This document shows, piece by piece, positions 32,247 to 43,906 of a stretch of DNA of 64,000 nucleotides. The stretch's first letter is position 1. Each line of letters starts with the position of its first letter. The stretch covers positions 1,302,001-1,366,000 of the forward strand of contig VNKQ01000013.1 of NCBI GenBank assembly GCA_016508695.1, read 5' to 3'. The notes below the pieces were generated by a model, which saw nothing but the letters and a program-made list of their open reading frames with translations, was not told where the DNA came from and ran no database searches. The position numbers and the translations under genes were made by a program. This stretch comes from Hyphodiscus hymeniophilus. Taxonomy: Eukaryota; Ascomycota; Leotiomycetes; Helotiales; Hyphodiscaceae.

Positions 32247-34385
32247 ATGACGAGTGATTATTTCCTTGCACGGAAGACTTCTGGGTTAAGTGATGGGGTC
32301 GGTTCACCAATATCTCCGACAAGTCCTCAAGCCTTACGCAGCAATCCTCTCTCTTCAAAGGTCACGAGTGTCCTCTCAGCCTCATACGCAGATTCTGATA
32401 TCCGGGATGCTCTGAGTCTGTTAGACAAAAAGAACGTTGAAAATAATGCCGAGACCCGGCGCCAGTTGAGATTGGATGTCCAGAAGGAAGTCATTGAAAG
32501 CAATGGCGATATTGTTCGGGAATTTGGCCACGTTGCTGAGGTATGTTTCCACGCCTTCCAACCGAGTATGGACTGATCAGTGGTATAGCAACTCAAACGC
32601 ATCGGACTCACGATAGCGAACCTCAATCAGGGCTGTGAAGAGATGAAGCGGCACATCTCCGCTGCTCATCAAGAGACTGCGCCGGTTCTTGAAGAGGCTT
32701 CCGAACTCATGGAACAGAAAGGTCAAGTTGAATCCAAGCAGCAACTTCTAGATGCTTTCAATGCGCATTTTATTATGTCAGAAGACGATATCGCTACTCT
32801 GACCTCGACTGCGGAGCCTGTGAATGATCGCTTCTTCGTCGTGCTCAACAGAGCAAAGAAGATCCAGAGCGATTCCGAGATCCTACTCGGCACCGAGAAT
32901 CAACGCTTAGGGTCCGAGATCATGGAGCAGGTATCGAAGGACCTCAACGGTGCTTTTCAGAAACTGTACCGATGGATTCAGCGCGAGTTTAAATCTCTAA
33001 ATCTGGAGAATCCACAGATCAGCTCAGCGATCAGGAGAGCTCTTCGGGTCCTGGCTGAGCGACCGTCCTTATTTCAAAGCTGTCTCGATTTCTTTGCGGA
33101 GGCGAGAGAAACCATTTTGTCGGATGCCTTCTACACTGCTTTGACGGGGACAGATGAGGAAGATTCTTCCATCAAGCCGATAGAGCTGGTAGCGCATGAT
33201 CCTCTGCGTTATGTAGGAGATATGCTTGCATGGACGCATTCTGCTACTGTCAGCGAGCGCGAAGCGCTTGAAGTCCTCTTCATTTCCGACGGGGATGAAA
33301 TAGCAAAGGGGATCCAAGCTGGGCGGGATAACGAACCTTGGAATCGGCTCGTCGATGATGATGGCACGAGCGACTTTGACGGACTCAAGGCTCTGAACGA
33401 GCTGGTTGATAGAGATGTTGCTGGCGTTGCAAGAGTTCTTCGCCAACGAATCGGGCAGGTTGTCCAAAGTCACGAGGAGACCATCATGGCCTACAAGATC
33501 GCCAACCTTCTTAATTTCTACCGAGTCACATTCTCCAAACTGCTTGGAGATGATTCGGTTCTACTAGAGTCGTTGACGACGCTTGAGGAAACCGCGCTGA
33601 GGCAATTCCGTGCCTTAATGCGTGACCATGTGGCCACTTTGCAAACGGACACACAGGCAGCACCCCATGACCTAGGACCTCCGGATTTCTTGCAAGATGG
33701 ATTGAAACAGCTTATGTCCATCATGCGAACTTATGAAACGTCGTTCACAGCTGTGGATAGCAGAGAGGCAGATTTCAAACCCATTTTACAAGAAGCATTC
33801 GATCCATTAATGAGAGGCAGCGAGAAAATCGCCGAGGGGTTGGAAGCACCAGACAATGCCATTTTCTCAATCAATTGTCTCCTCGCAGCTATGAATGCCT
33901 TGGCGCCCTTCGACTTTACCTCCACTCGAGTCTCGCAAATGAGGGAAGAGGTCCAGAAACATGCTGCGAAACTGATTGAGTACCAATACTCATTCTTCCG
34001 AAGGAACTCTGGTATCCAGCCACTGTTTCTTGCCCTCGCGCCTCTGGTAGAGACGAAAGAAGACCTCATCTCCATCCGCTCGATGGAATCATTCCAACCC
34101 GAAGCACTGACGCAAGCAAGCCAGATGCTGGACGACTTCCTACCCTCGGCGCTGATGGACGCCATGGAGAACCTGAAGGATCTGCAGAGCTCGAAGCTGG
34201 CGAGGGAGGTCACGGAAGAGGCCGCGGACAGGTTCTGCGAGGACTTTGAGCGGATGGAGGATAGGCTCGTCGCAGCGGATGAGTTCTGGGAGCAGGATCA
34301 GGATGAGGAGACGCTGGCAAACACGCAGCCTTTGCAGGCGCTGTTCCCGAGGACGAGCGTAGAGATTAGAGTCCTGCTTTCGTAG
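32247..34385 (+). CDS. COG6: Conserved oligomeric Golgi complex subunit 6
   Basis: Exons 32247-32540 and 32589-34385, 696 residues, the expected size. The N-terminal section is SSKVTSVLSASYADSDIRDA and QLRLDVQKEVIESNGDIVRE followed by a coiled-coil (QLKRIGLTIANLNQGCEEMK), and then FFVVLNRAKKIQSDSEILLG and ALRVLAERPSLFQSCLDFFA, all typical of Cog6. Cog6 belongs to lobe B of the COG tether (Cog5-8), which docks retrograde vesicles at the Golgi and so maintains glycosylation. The later part, DPLRYVGDMLAWTHSATVSE, is also a conserved Cog6 feature. The ATG at 32247 is chosen because the ORF upstream lacks family character. Another lobe-B gene, COG5, occurs 9.5 kb downstream on the opposite strand. 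Confidence 0.93.
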
Positions 34386-35202
34386 TTGGCGAGATCAGAA
34401 CCAATATGGCCAACGTGTAAATATGTTCTGCCCATGTTTCTTTGCATTTTTGAAGGCCTGATCGTGGAGCTGCTTACTTTCCCCGGTTGCAGATTTTGAG
34501 CTTTTCTGTTTTGAGGACACATTCATTGCATTCATATGACCCGCCAGCAAAAATACAGACCAAGCGGCCGGAAATACATCCAAATGACTCATCTCACAGT
34601 GGAAGAAAGCGATATAGTTGTCTATTATACCAATCTTAGCAAGTCCGACATCGGGAGGGAGAAATGCTCTCCATTGTGTCGCTCTTGCGAAAACATCATC
34701 AGCTTTGATTCGACGCTTGTTCTTCATTCAAACATTGCCTCGGAATATCATTTCCCATGTACAAGAAATGACATCACGATCATTTAGATCAATAGCAGGA
34801 AGTTCATGAAGGCGCAGTCTCTGAAATAACAGTCGTTGCTTGGCATTTGATTCTAGTGAAAAGGATGACCCAGTAACTACTTTCACTCTCAACTGACGTC
34901 AAATGTGACCCTAATCATCGTTTGGCTCTCAATAATAGCCCACGTTTTGGCGTAACATTGCTGCATTGAAGCCAGCAGTCTTCGATGAACAGACAAAGAA
35001 CGCAACATACACAAAGGTAGTACAGATCGATCACAATGAAGCCGAGGGGAATGGAAGTGGGAACAAAGCAGTGAGAACAATACATTATCTGGACAGCCTT
35101 GTTGAAAACATACTCTTGCACACTCTCCTCTTCCAAGGTCTCTTGGACTCTGCACACACCAGTCTCTTCAACAAACGTCCATCGAATTCAAAAGTCGCAA
35201 GA
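34386..35202. other. Intergenic between COG6 and the RING-like gene
   Basis: The frame of the next gene is open back to 34966 but without an ATG before 35203. No other gene or repeat is evident. Confidence 0.35.
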
Positions 35203-36087
35203 ATGGAGTACGGATATCGAACATTCGTGTTCCTTCATGAGGAATGCGGCCATACGACTGAAATAGAACTAATAGGGATTCGTTCAGGCGATCCACAACT
35301 CTCACCAGCAGATGCAGCAATATATCCTATCGTACAAATCTGCAGCAAAGATTTCTGCACCCCTTGCATAACAACGAAGCCCGGCAGTGAGCCTTTCAAA
35401 AGAAAATCCCCGCCGACTCCACGATGCGAGATTATCCGAGAACGAACCTTGGAAATCTGGACCCGCCTCGCACAGAATCCGGGACTGGTCGATCCCCTGG
35501 ACTGCCATCAGCCCCTCGTCGATTGTCTCCCGCGGGGCATCAAGTTCTTGGCTGTTCTCATGCAGGACATGGAAGAGGATCTCTTCAGAAGGTGGGGACA
35601 ATCTGACCTTATCTTCGAGCAAACACGATTGTATCTCCAACTCAGAGATTCCGTTCAGCGGGGGCTGGCGAGGGAATATAAGGGGAAACTACATGGATAT
35701 ACAGGTCACGGGAAGATTGATCTCGGAGAGTATAAAATGATCACGAACCCGGTTGACATAGACACTCTTGATCCCGACGACAAGGTATGCTTCATCTGTG
35801 CTAACCTCTTCGACACAATAGGAAAGAGCGGAATCGCGCTCGAAACAACAGACCGACTGCCTGTTCGAATGATCTGTCGTCGGCAGGTGATGTGTCAGAA
35901 CTGCGCCATCACGGCCTTGAACGGCGACCCAGATGCAGACGAAGAATCCGAGGTCAGGACTGGAAAATGTTTTTCTTGCAATGTTCGCTTTGACTCAAAT
36001 ATGAAGCCTGCCGCTCCTGCAAGACAAGCAGAGTTGCTCTCCGATCCATCCCCACCATGGATGGAGATTTTCCGCGCCATTGATTAA
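35203..36087 (+). CDS. Small zinc-binding, RING-like fungal protein of unknown function
   Basis: Single exon of 294 residues beginning at the first in-frame ATG (MEYGYRTFVFLHEECGHTTE). The N-terminal third has spaced Cys/His (EECGHTTE, CSKDFCTPC) that could bind a metal. Near residues 220-275 a second cluster, CFICANLF, then ICRRQVMCQNC, then GKCFSCNVRF, has the pair spacing of a RING or related treble-clef finger, but the central Cys-x-His of a canonical RING is not obvious. Such proteins are common as lineage-specific fungal hypotheticals. A ubiquitin-ligase role is only a possibility. No signal peptide or membrane segment. Confidence 0.65.
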   Translation: MEYGYRTFVFLHEECGHTTEIELIGIRSGDPQLSPADAAIYPIVQICSKDFCTPCITTKPGSEPFKRKSPPTPRCEIIRERTLEIWTRLAQNPGLVDPLDCHQPLVDCLPRGIKFLAVLMQDMEEDLFRRWGQSDLIFEQTRLYLQLRDSVQRGLAREYKGKLHGYTGHGKIDLGEYKMITNPVDIDTLDPDDKVCFICANLFDTIGKSGIALETTDRLPVRMICRRQVMCQNCAITALNGDPDADEESEVRTGKCFSCNVRFDSNMKPAAPARQAELLSDPSPPWMEIFRAID

Positions 36088-37745
36088 ATTGACAAGACAT
36101 GTTCGCTCGGTGCTGTAGTATGCAACATTTGAACCAGGCACAGGCTGGCATTTCGAATTTCAGAAAGTGCTCTGAATTCTGATACTACCTTTAGTAGAGC
36201 AACACATAAAATAAATTGCAAGAACTTTTGAATCAATATCAAAAAATTGTAATGAAATACGTGTGTAATAAAGTAACCCACTAACAATTTTATCCGCAAT
36301 ACACTACTGCTTGGATTCAGGCTGTAACTGGGCAACTAATCGAACTCACCCACGATCATTGAACTGCCATGATATTTTCCTCCCGACTTAGTTAAGAAAA
36401 ATAGAATTTCTGCGAGACGAGGATGGCGACGCTGTCTTAGCAGATCGACCTGTGTAGACTGAGGAGTAACAAGTTGTAACGATGAAATGAGAGACCGTAA
36501 GCTTTCAAAATGCTCAATCGTCGAGTATTTTCGACCAGGTTACGAATCCTCGGGATTCTAACATTGATTCGGAGTAAGTACCGAAACCTTCCTAGCCTTC
36601 ACAGATAATCTCCCCAATCCAATAACGTCCAGTTGTGAACCATCTAGCCAGTTGAGAAATCCTTTAATCTGTGTTTTGAAATCGCTGATGCTTATCGTCG
36701 TTGTTCTTCACCGGGTCTAGAAAATATCTCACATGATGATCGGCAGCAAAAATTGGCCAACTTGTGATGCAGCAGAGCTTGGGAACCATTTAATCCAAGT
36801 TGGGATCTAGGTATTTGGTTGCTGGAAAGCATGTAACTTGAAATTCCCTCGTGCGATAAATAATGAGCCCCAACACCGTATGAGATGTTCTCCTACTCCA
36901 AGCGATGATGAGGTAGACCTCTCGAAAATGGGGACCACGAGGACAGTTTATGTGAGAAGAAAGAAGAGGGATTCAAGAACTTCGTTCGCATTTGGTACGG
37001 ATCTATGCATCCATACTCATGAAAGAAAATCGCGCACGGGATAAATCGCGCAAATGGATCAACAAAACCTTGCTCCCAATTGCTCTGCTTAGGTAGCTGT
37101 CAGAAAATACCGTACTCTCATCGACTTGCTGTTTGAGAGTTCGAACGGCACGGCCAACTTTGCATCAACACTTGAATGAGCAATTTTTTGATTGTTTGGC
37201 AGGTAAGAACGAGTTATCCCAGTATCCACTCAAGAACGTAACGTGTTCTAATAAAGTGGAGGGAGCGTATTAAAAGGATAGAAGAGAAGTTAGCAAGGAC
37301 GACTCTAACGGAGGCATTAACCTCGATTTTTAAATGTCTAGTTTGGGCATGAGGAGATCGAATGTGGTTACTAATATCAGATAAGATCAAGCTTATTAGT
37401 CGTCGAGAGTCAATAAGAGCTCCCATAGCCAAGAAGCAGTACAGATAAAGATAGCAATGCTAAGCTGAATGAAAGCCATTGCGGCCCGTTGCCCGTTGCA
37501 GCCAATAAGATTCACCCATATGTGCACGATGGCAAATCGCTCATGCAGCTGTCAACCGCAAATTTACAGGCCCAATGGAGAAATATTGGGGCATAAAAGC
37601 TTCATCAAGGGTGCCGTGTGGCTAATTATGCTCCCCACTTACGACTAAACTCCACCCAGTGAAACTCATAATTCCAAAGAGTCCCCATCATGTTTTCGTC
37701 TCTCTTTGCTTCCCGCAATCAAGGAAGTTGGCACGAAAGAGAGTT
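36088..37745. other. AT-rich intergenic region, 1.7 kb
   Basis: No supported gene. Frames such as 36838-37044 are short and unremarkable. No tandem repeat stands out. The final part before 37746 is the likely promoter of the CNNM-type gene. Confidence 0.4.
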
Positions 37746-38942
37746 ATGCCGCTGATATCTCGAGTGTTGGAAGAAAATGAGTTTATGACGCTGACTACGA
37801 GGGGAGAAGCGCTCCATGGTTTGAGGACGGATTTGATTTGGGGACTTGTCAACGGAGGCATCTCACTTGTCCTTGTGCTATTGGGAGGGTTCTTTGCTGG
37901 GTTGACTCTGGCGTATGTTGCTAAATTTGGTTCGACCGTGCATTTCAACTGATGCGAACACAGATTGATGGGCCAAGACGAAATCACCCTACGAGTAATC
38001 TCCCTTTCTAGCGATGAACCCCAGAGGTCCAACGCGAAGAAAGTCCTTTCTCTTTTCCGTAAAGGAAAGCATTGGGTTCTCGTAACGCTTTTGCTTGGTA
38101 ACGTTATAGTCAATGAGACACTACCAGTCTTCCTCGATCGAGAAATGATGAGCGGATGGGTTGCGGTTGTGGTTAGCACCGGATTGATCGTTATATTTGG
38201 TGAGATTATTCCACAGAGCGTTTGCGCCAAATGGGGTTTGAGCATTGGTGCAAGAAGTTCAACGTGAATACCTTCTAAGCTTCATGCAGACTTGAAGACT
38301 AATTGGTTGCCTAGATTGATCGTCTGGCTGATGTGGGCACTCTCACCAATCGGACACCCTATAGCGCTACTTCTCGACAAGATATTGGGCACGTATCACG
38401 ACCGGAAATTCTCTCGGGAAGGTCTCAAAACATTGATCATGCTTCACGAAATCCCACGATCGCCATTCTCATCAAATAGCCGAGAGCAACTGCATCCTGC
38501 GGAGGTCTCCATAGTCTGTAATCTTCTCTCACTGTCCAAGCGTTCGATCTTGGAAGCCATAACCCCCATGGAGAATGTTATCACCCTGACAACGGATACA
38601 CTCCTTGATGAAATGACGAGATACCACATCTTGCAAAGTGGGCATGGAAGATTCCCAGTTCTTGGCAAAGAGAGAGAAGAAGTCATCATCGGTGTGTTAA
38701 ATATTCGATCGCTGATTCGGCTGGACGTTCAAGAACAACATGTGCTGGTAGGGGACTTACAGTTAGAAAAAGCGAGGACAATGGGAACAGATGCGTGTCT
38801 GGTAGATATCATTGGTGTTTTCAGGGATCGCCAGGCGGGATTGGTCGTGGTGACGGAAGGTGGAGGTATCCGAGATAAAGCGGTGGGCATCGTGAGTTTC
38901 AGGGACGTGATGGAAGGCGTTATTGGTAGAGAGATGCGTTGA
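37746..38942 (+). CDS. CNNM/CorC-type (DUF21 plus CBS-pair) membrane protein
   Basis: Exons 37746-37912, 37964-38247 and 38290-38942 (introns 51 and 42 nt), 367 residues. The DUF21 transmembrane module is seen in LVLVLLGGFFAGLTLALMGQ, HWVLVTLLLGNVIVNETLPV, GWVAVVVSTGLIVIFGEIIP and WLPRLIVWLMWALSPIGHPI. The CBS pair follows, with KRSILEAITPMENVITLTTD and RFPVLGKEREEVIIGVLNIR. Relatives such as yeast Mam3 and animal CNNM act in magnesium or manganese homeostasis at vacuolar or plasma membranes. The protein is shorter than Mam3 (which has long tails) and ends right after the second CBS motif. The ATG at 37746 is the first in frame; a GTG-led extension upstream is not credible in a eukaryote. Confidence 0.85.
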
Positions 38943-39316
38943 TCGCATCAAAGATGAACGAAGAAGACAAATTTGGGCCCATTGGCATTTTAGACAATTT
39001 CGTCTATGTGAGAGGACATCGGAACAGTTACGGAATACCTTCACGAATTTACTACAGTATCTTCGGCTGTTGGAAACAGAGGACAGCCACCTGATATTAT
39101 GATGACACCATTTAAGGAAGAAACTGAAATATTACTAGTCGAGTTTGGGGCGACTGAGGCAATAACAGCGAACAAAAGCAATTTCAAGGACATTCATCAT
39201 TTGGATAAACAGATCAATGACGACTTAGGCAAGAGATGTCATGCGTAACAATAGTACGCGATTTAAAGGAATCCTAGGCTCTCTATTATAATGATACCTA
39301 AGCTTTATATTTTAAG
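38943..39316. other. Intergenic, convergent 3' regions
   Basis: Lies between the CNNM-type gene stop and the broken ankyrin gene stop. AT-rich towards 39290-39350. Nothing recognised. Confidence 0.35.
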
Positions 39317-40090
39317 CTAGAGTTTCGTTTTAAAGGTTGTTCTTATACCCCGTATTATATTACAGTTAAGCTTTGTAATCAACTGAAATAGTTCGAGAAA
39401 ATCAGTATACCGTAGCCGTTGCGCTCTATCGAAGGCTGATCCGCCCCGCCAGCTTTTCAGATATGGATCGGCACCATTCTCCAATAAAAATCCTGCCCCC
39501 CTCAGCTTTGTGGTTGCGCACAGTAGACATCAATGGCAAACCACAACCGTACGGCCCTCTCACACGATCATCCATTCCGTCAATATCAAATTCTAGCTCC
39601 AGTAGATGTTTCATCGTAGGAGCACGGTCCTCGTCTGTCTTTATGGCTTCAATTGCTGTATGGAGGGCGACACCGTATTCCCTCTTTGCACCCCCCTTAA
39701 TAAGCAAATCAAAGACTGTCGTCGTCGACGTCGCTGCTGCTCGGTCGAGTACAAAACTCGATTTATTGTCAGCTTCCATAGTGTTTAGTTTATGCTTTTG
39801 TGGACACCCAAAGTTGGGATCTGCACCCTTGCTAAGCAGCCATCTTACAAATGACTCATCTTTCACAACCCACCTATAATTGTAAGGAAAGCATTAGCCA
39901 CTGGCTCTGGATATATGTCTTCACTAATACGTACTCTAGTACTGTATGCCCACCATATTCAGGTTTATCTACATTCCATCCATGTCCCACAAATAATTCA
40001 AAAATTTCAATAGACTTGCTTTCGCTCTTCGCAATCGTAAGGACCGTATCTCCATCCAACTTGGCGCCTCGCTCTAGAAAGAACTAACAA
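39317..40090 (-). pseudogene. Ankyrin-repeat protein, partial 5' end and 1-nt frame break
   Basis: Minus strand, two segments joined over a 61-nt intron (39934-39874). Ankyrin-type helices are clear: FFLERGAKLDGDTVLTIAKS, FELFVGHGWNVDKPEYGGHT, VRWLLSKGADPNFGCPQ, FDLLIKGGAKREYGVALHTA and KHLLELEFDIDGMDDRVRGP. The next unit should read AVRNHKAEGA, then FLLENGADPYLKSWRGG; these two halves lie in different frames, separated by a run of six C (39496-39501 on the plus strand). Removing one base restores the unit, and the restored frame ends at 39317. The 5' end is unclear: an acceptor-like site precedes FFLERG and the upstream exon is not recognised. Either a decayed gene or a homopolymer miscall in a real one. 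Confidence 0.65.
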
Positions 40091-42017
40091 TATAGAGATT
40101 CTGCGCAATAGTAGGAGTAGAAAAGGTGCTAGATGTAACCTTCCGCCACCGACAAACGTCTCTACTTGAGTATGAGTATATCTGGGCGCGAGAGACTACG
40201 GGCCTGGCACGCCGGAGCCAAGAAGAACGAGACCAGAAAACCAACACACCAGCACGCACAATTTCCAACATAAGCCTGCTGTCTTTTTGAATCCTAAAAC
40301 AGAACTGCGCAGAATTTTGAGGTTATTGTCTACCAAAACCTGCGAAGCTAATTACCTGGGCGTATGGGGGCCACCTCCGTGTACGAGTAGATATTCCCAG
40401 ACAGGACTCGTGAATCTATTAGTCTGTTGACTATATTATCAAACATTCTTTTGACAGTCAACTCTCGTCCAATCAAAAACTCACTGAAGGTATGGCTATG
40501 TTTGCATGCTTCTTTTTCTAACAACGTGCAAGTCATAGCAATCCGAGCGTAGTTGGCTCCAGTTTGGCGTGACGGGAATTTTGAAAAGGGGTTAAGCGAA
40601 CACGTGAGGCTCCTAAAAAGTGCCAAAAAATGGGTCTACAAGATGTTGCCTACTCGGTCTCTAAAATGGCAAAAAAACTTGTTCATTACCAGAGGTGGCA
40701 TGGTAAGTAACTCCAACAACCAGGCGCGAACTGATTTGTTTAAAGAGGCAAGTCTAAAGGCGGGTTAGGCACCGCGGATCGAGTGTAGTTATGCCACCAC
40801 TCGTCGCAGATCAGAAGACTTATTCGTAAGTTCAAAACATCTTATTTCAAACTATAACATTTGACAAAACGCGTCTGCTTAAGCCGATCTCTGGCCTTTA
40901 TTGCCGCCGCTGGCCGAGGAAAGCGGTTGATAACATCAAGTCTTTATCAACAGTTCACTTTTGGCTACTACAAAGCTTCAATTGGAACCTCTTTTTCTAC
41001 GCTCCTGACTCTGAGGCTGTCTGCAATTTTCTACACTTGAGCAACCAGCTATCAGTTTCACATCATCAGACATGGACCCGACCCAAGCCTGCATTCAGGG
41101 ATCTGCAGTGAAAAATCTTTATGCATTGTTGGTACAACAAAGCCTGGACGAGGCTCCTTGAATCTATGATTTGAAGCTATGATTTGCTCTGGCATCGCTG
41201 ATCAAGAGTTCCAGATTTTAAGGGGCAATGCTACATTTCTTTGCAAAATTGGCAACGCTAGTTTTGCCATATATAGGGACAGCTTCGGCGACTCTGGAGT
41301 GGTCTATCGGGCCATCAACAACAGACTGGAGAATACCCGAGCCCGCCCCTCAATAATCACGCCAAGCTGCCACACCATATATGCCGGCTGGGGACCTTTT
41401 CCTGAAGACGCTATGTGGATATCTGTTTACCATGTTCGCGGTTTCTTCTGAGAATATTTATACTATTTATTTCTCACTATATCTATACTTTTCCTCATGA
41501 TTAAGGGAGCTTCATGTTTGATGAGAACTAAAGTGCACAGAAGCTGATTTGACATTCTGTTAGTAGATTGGATAAAAGATTATGGAGTTGTAGAACGAGC
41601 AATGGAAAGTCCAATATTTCAGAGCAGTAGCTGGTCACGTGATATGCACGTGATATAACGAAGCTACGACTCATGCTTCTCAATATGTGTCTTCCTCGAC
41701 GTGCTGGATGCAAACTTTAAGTCTTATCGAATGTATAGGAGTTTGGTAAAGTTCAGATCTATTATTCCACTCTCACTAAAACCGGTCGACTTCCAGAGGC
41801 TATTGCTTCGGTAGCGTAGCTCAACTCAATTACGTCACGAGATCAAACGATCCCTTGGTGATTGTCGCATAAGCTTTTGTGATGGACCACTCTGCCACCC
41901 TCATACCATTATATGTTTGTTCTAGGTAGCCTCATATTTGGCCAAAGATCTGGTACATTGATACTAATTCAGCAGTGGGCATACTTGCCAAAGTTCTACT
42001 TGCTTCAGATTCGGAGT
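40091..42017. other. Gene-poor region, 1.9 kb
   Basis: Contains only short open frames (for example 40348-40626 minus and 41179-41451 plus) with no family. The minus-strand frame could be a 5' exon of the ankyrin gene. No RNA gene or tandem repeat recognised. Confidence 0.35.
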
Positions 42018-43520
42018 ATGAAACGAAAGGCGGGGGGCAGCCCTGAGCCTTCCTCACGCAAGGCTCTCAAGGTTGATGATTATTGCAATGTTGAGCAAAA
42101 TCGGGACGGCCAGGGTCAATTCATATGGCCGGCTCCGGATATCCAAATGCATGCCGCCAGGAGCTTCATCAGAGAATGGTAGTATTGAATAACCAACGCT
42201 AAGAATCTCCTTCTGACCTCAACAGTGCCGCAGCGCAGAAGAAAACTCTGATTGTCCCGGATAAAGACGCCGATGGACTGAGTGCAGGAGTGATTATCCA
42301 TAGAACTTTGACCAGACTGGGACTTGATCAGAAGCACCTGGACGTCCACCTTGTCGAGAAAGGGTCGAATATTCATGAGGAAGGTCAAAGACAGCTCATG
42401 CTGGATATGAAACCCGAATTCATTATTGTTCTTGATCAAGGAAGTCGCGGAGGTCCTTCTGTCATTGATGATGCTGAGACAAAGTCTCTCCTTATTGACC
42501 ATCACCTGAGTGACGACTTTCCAGAGGATGCAATGGTAAGTCTACATACGCCCCGTCCAGAATCCGTCCTCACTCACCTATAGGTCGTCTCTGCATGCCA
42601 TTATCCGCCGGTAGCTACAACATCTCTTCTGACATATGAAATTTGTAAAGAGCTCGACCCAGATATTGCATCCGAATGTGGATATCTGTGTGCAATTGGG
42701 ACCCATGGAGACCTTGGAAACACACTAAAATGGTTACCTCCCTTTCCGGACATGAATGAGACTTTTAAAAAGCATACGAAGAAAGTAATAAATGATTGTG
42801 TCTCTTTCATCAATGCCCGTAAGTGTTAATCTTCAATTATTTATGAGGTGCTAAAGAGTCTGGGTAGCTCGACGGACTGGAACATACGATGTTATCACTG
42901 CGTGGAAAGCACTACTCGAAGCTAAAGATCCAAAAGAAATTATGAACAACAGAAGACTAGGAGAAGCTCGTCAAGAGATAAATCTAGAAGTCGAAAGGCA
43001 GACTCATACGCCACCGAAATTCAGCAAGGATGGAAAGATTGCCGTATTGAAGATCAACAGCAAAGCTCAGGTACATCCGGTTATTGCAACGAGATGGGTA
43101 TGTGGAACTCCTAACGTGATTGTTGCAAGCTGAAATATTGGACAGGCAGGCCATCTCAAATCAAAAGCCTTGGAGATAGTCATGGTTGCTAATTACGGGT
43201 ATTTACCAGGAAAGGTAAACTTTTCATGCAGGATAGCCAGGTGTGCTCGTGGGCAGGACCCGCCTGTCAATATCATTGACTCCTTGAAAGCGATTGCCAA
43301 TCTCGATACCTCCGATCTGGTTGAGCGATTAGGAGAGAATTTTGCGAGGGGTCATAAGGAGGCTTCTGGAGGGATCGTCAACACAGCCGAGTTTGAAGAG
43401 TTGTGTTTGTTGATGAAGGTGGGCGAAAAGCCAGAAAAAACCGAAGGAGACTCGCCGAAGAAGAAGTCCGAGAAGTCTCCACAGAAGAACACTTTGCAGA
43501 ACTACTTCAAAAAGAATTGA
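42018..43520 (+). CDS. RecJ-like DHH/DHHA1 phosphoesterase with PCNA-binding-like C-terminus
   Basis: Five exons: 42018-42178, 42226-42535, 42584-42818, 42868-43097 and 43146-43520, total 436 residues. The DHH motifs are all visible: motif I LIVPDKDADGLSAGVIIH, motif II IIVLDQGSRGG, motif III LLIDHHLSDDF, motif IV CAIGTHGDLGN. The DHHA1 half follows, with HPVIATRWAGHLKSKALEIV and ARGHKEASGG, the RecJ-type GH-x-x-A-x-G loop. Conserved Asp and His residues would bind two divalent metals, so it should be a phosphodiesterase or exonuclease acting on nucleic acid or a small phosphate ester. The last residues, KNTLQNYFKKN after a Lys/Ser/Pro-rich linker, resemble a PIP box (-x-x-Leu-x-x-aromatic-Phe). 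The N-terminus KRKAGGSPEPSSRKALK looks like a nuclear signal. Substrate is unknown. Confidence 0.85.
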
Positions 43521-43906
43521 ATCGTTGATAAGACACGAGAGTCAATCAATAACATTATATGCCGATGCTGAAAACTCAAATGTAAAGCGGTGAATCATGT
43601 TTGAATCTTGTTTGATTCAGGTTACACCAGATTCCAGTATGTTCATTTTTTATTACAAATTCGTTCTTCCGTGAGATAAGTTCTATTAAACTCCCCTCCT
43701 CATCACAATATGTGCCTTGGCGGCTTGGTCTATCTGACAGAGGTAGTCGCCTTGTGCGTAATAAATCCTGGGTATCAAACATCCAAGTGGCGTATGTCAC
43801 ATCGCGGACAAGCGAAGCCCAAACTTCCAGATATCTTGTAGATCATATGGATAAACTGACTGGAGATCTTTCTCTCGAGGTTGTTTTCTTCCAACCATCA
43901 TAGGAT
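43521..43906. other. Intergenic, convergent 3' regions
   Basis: Lies between the stop of the DHH gene and the stop of COG5. Only short frames; nothing recognised. Confidence 0.35.

Noticed and set aside
34966..35202. N-terminal extension of the RING-like protein
   Set aside because: The frame is open but starts with TTG; the first ATG in frame is at 35203.
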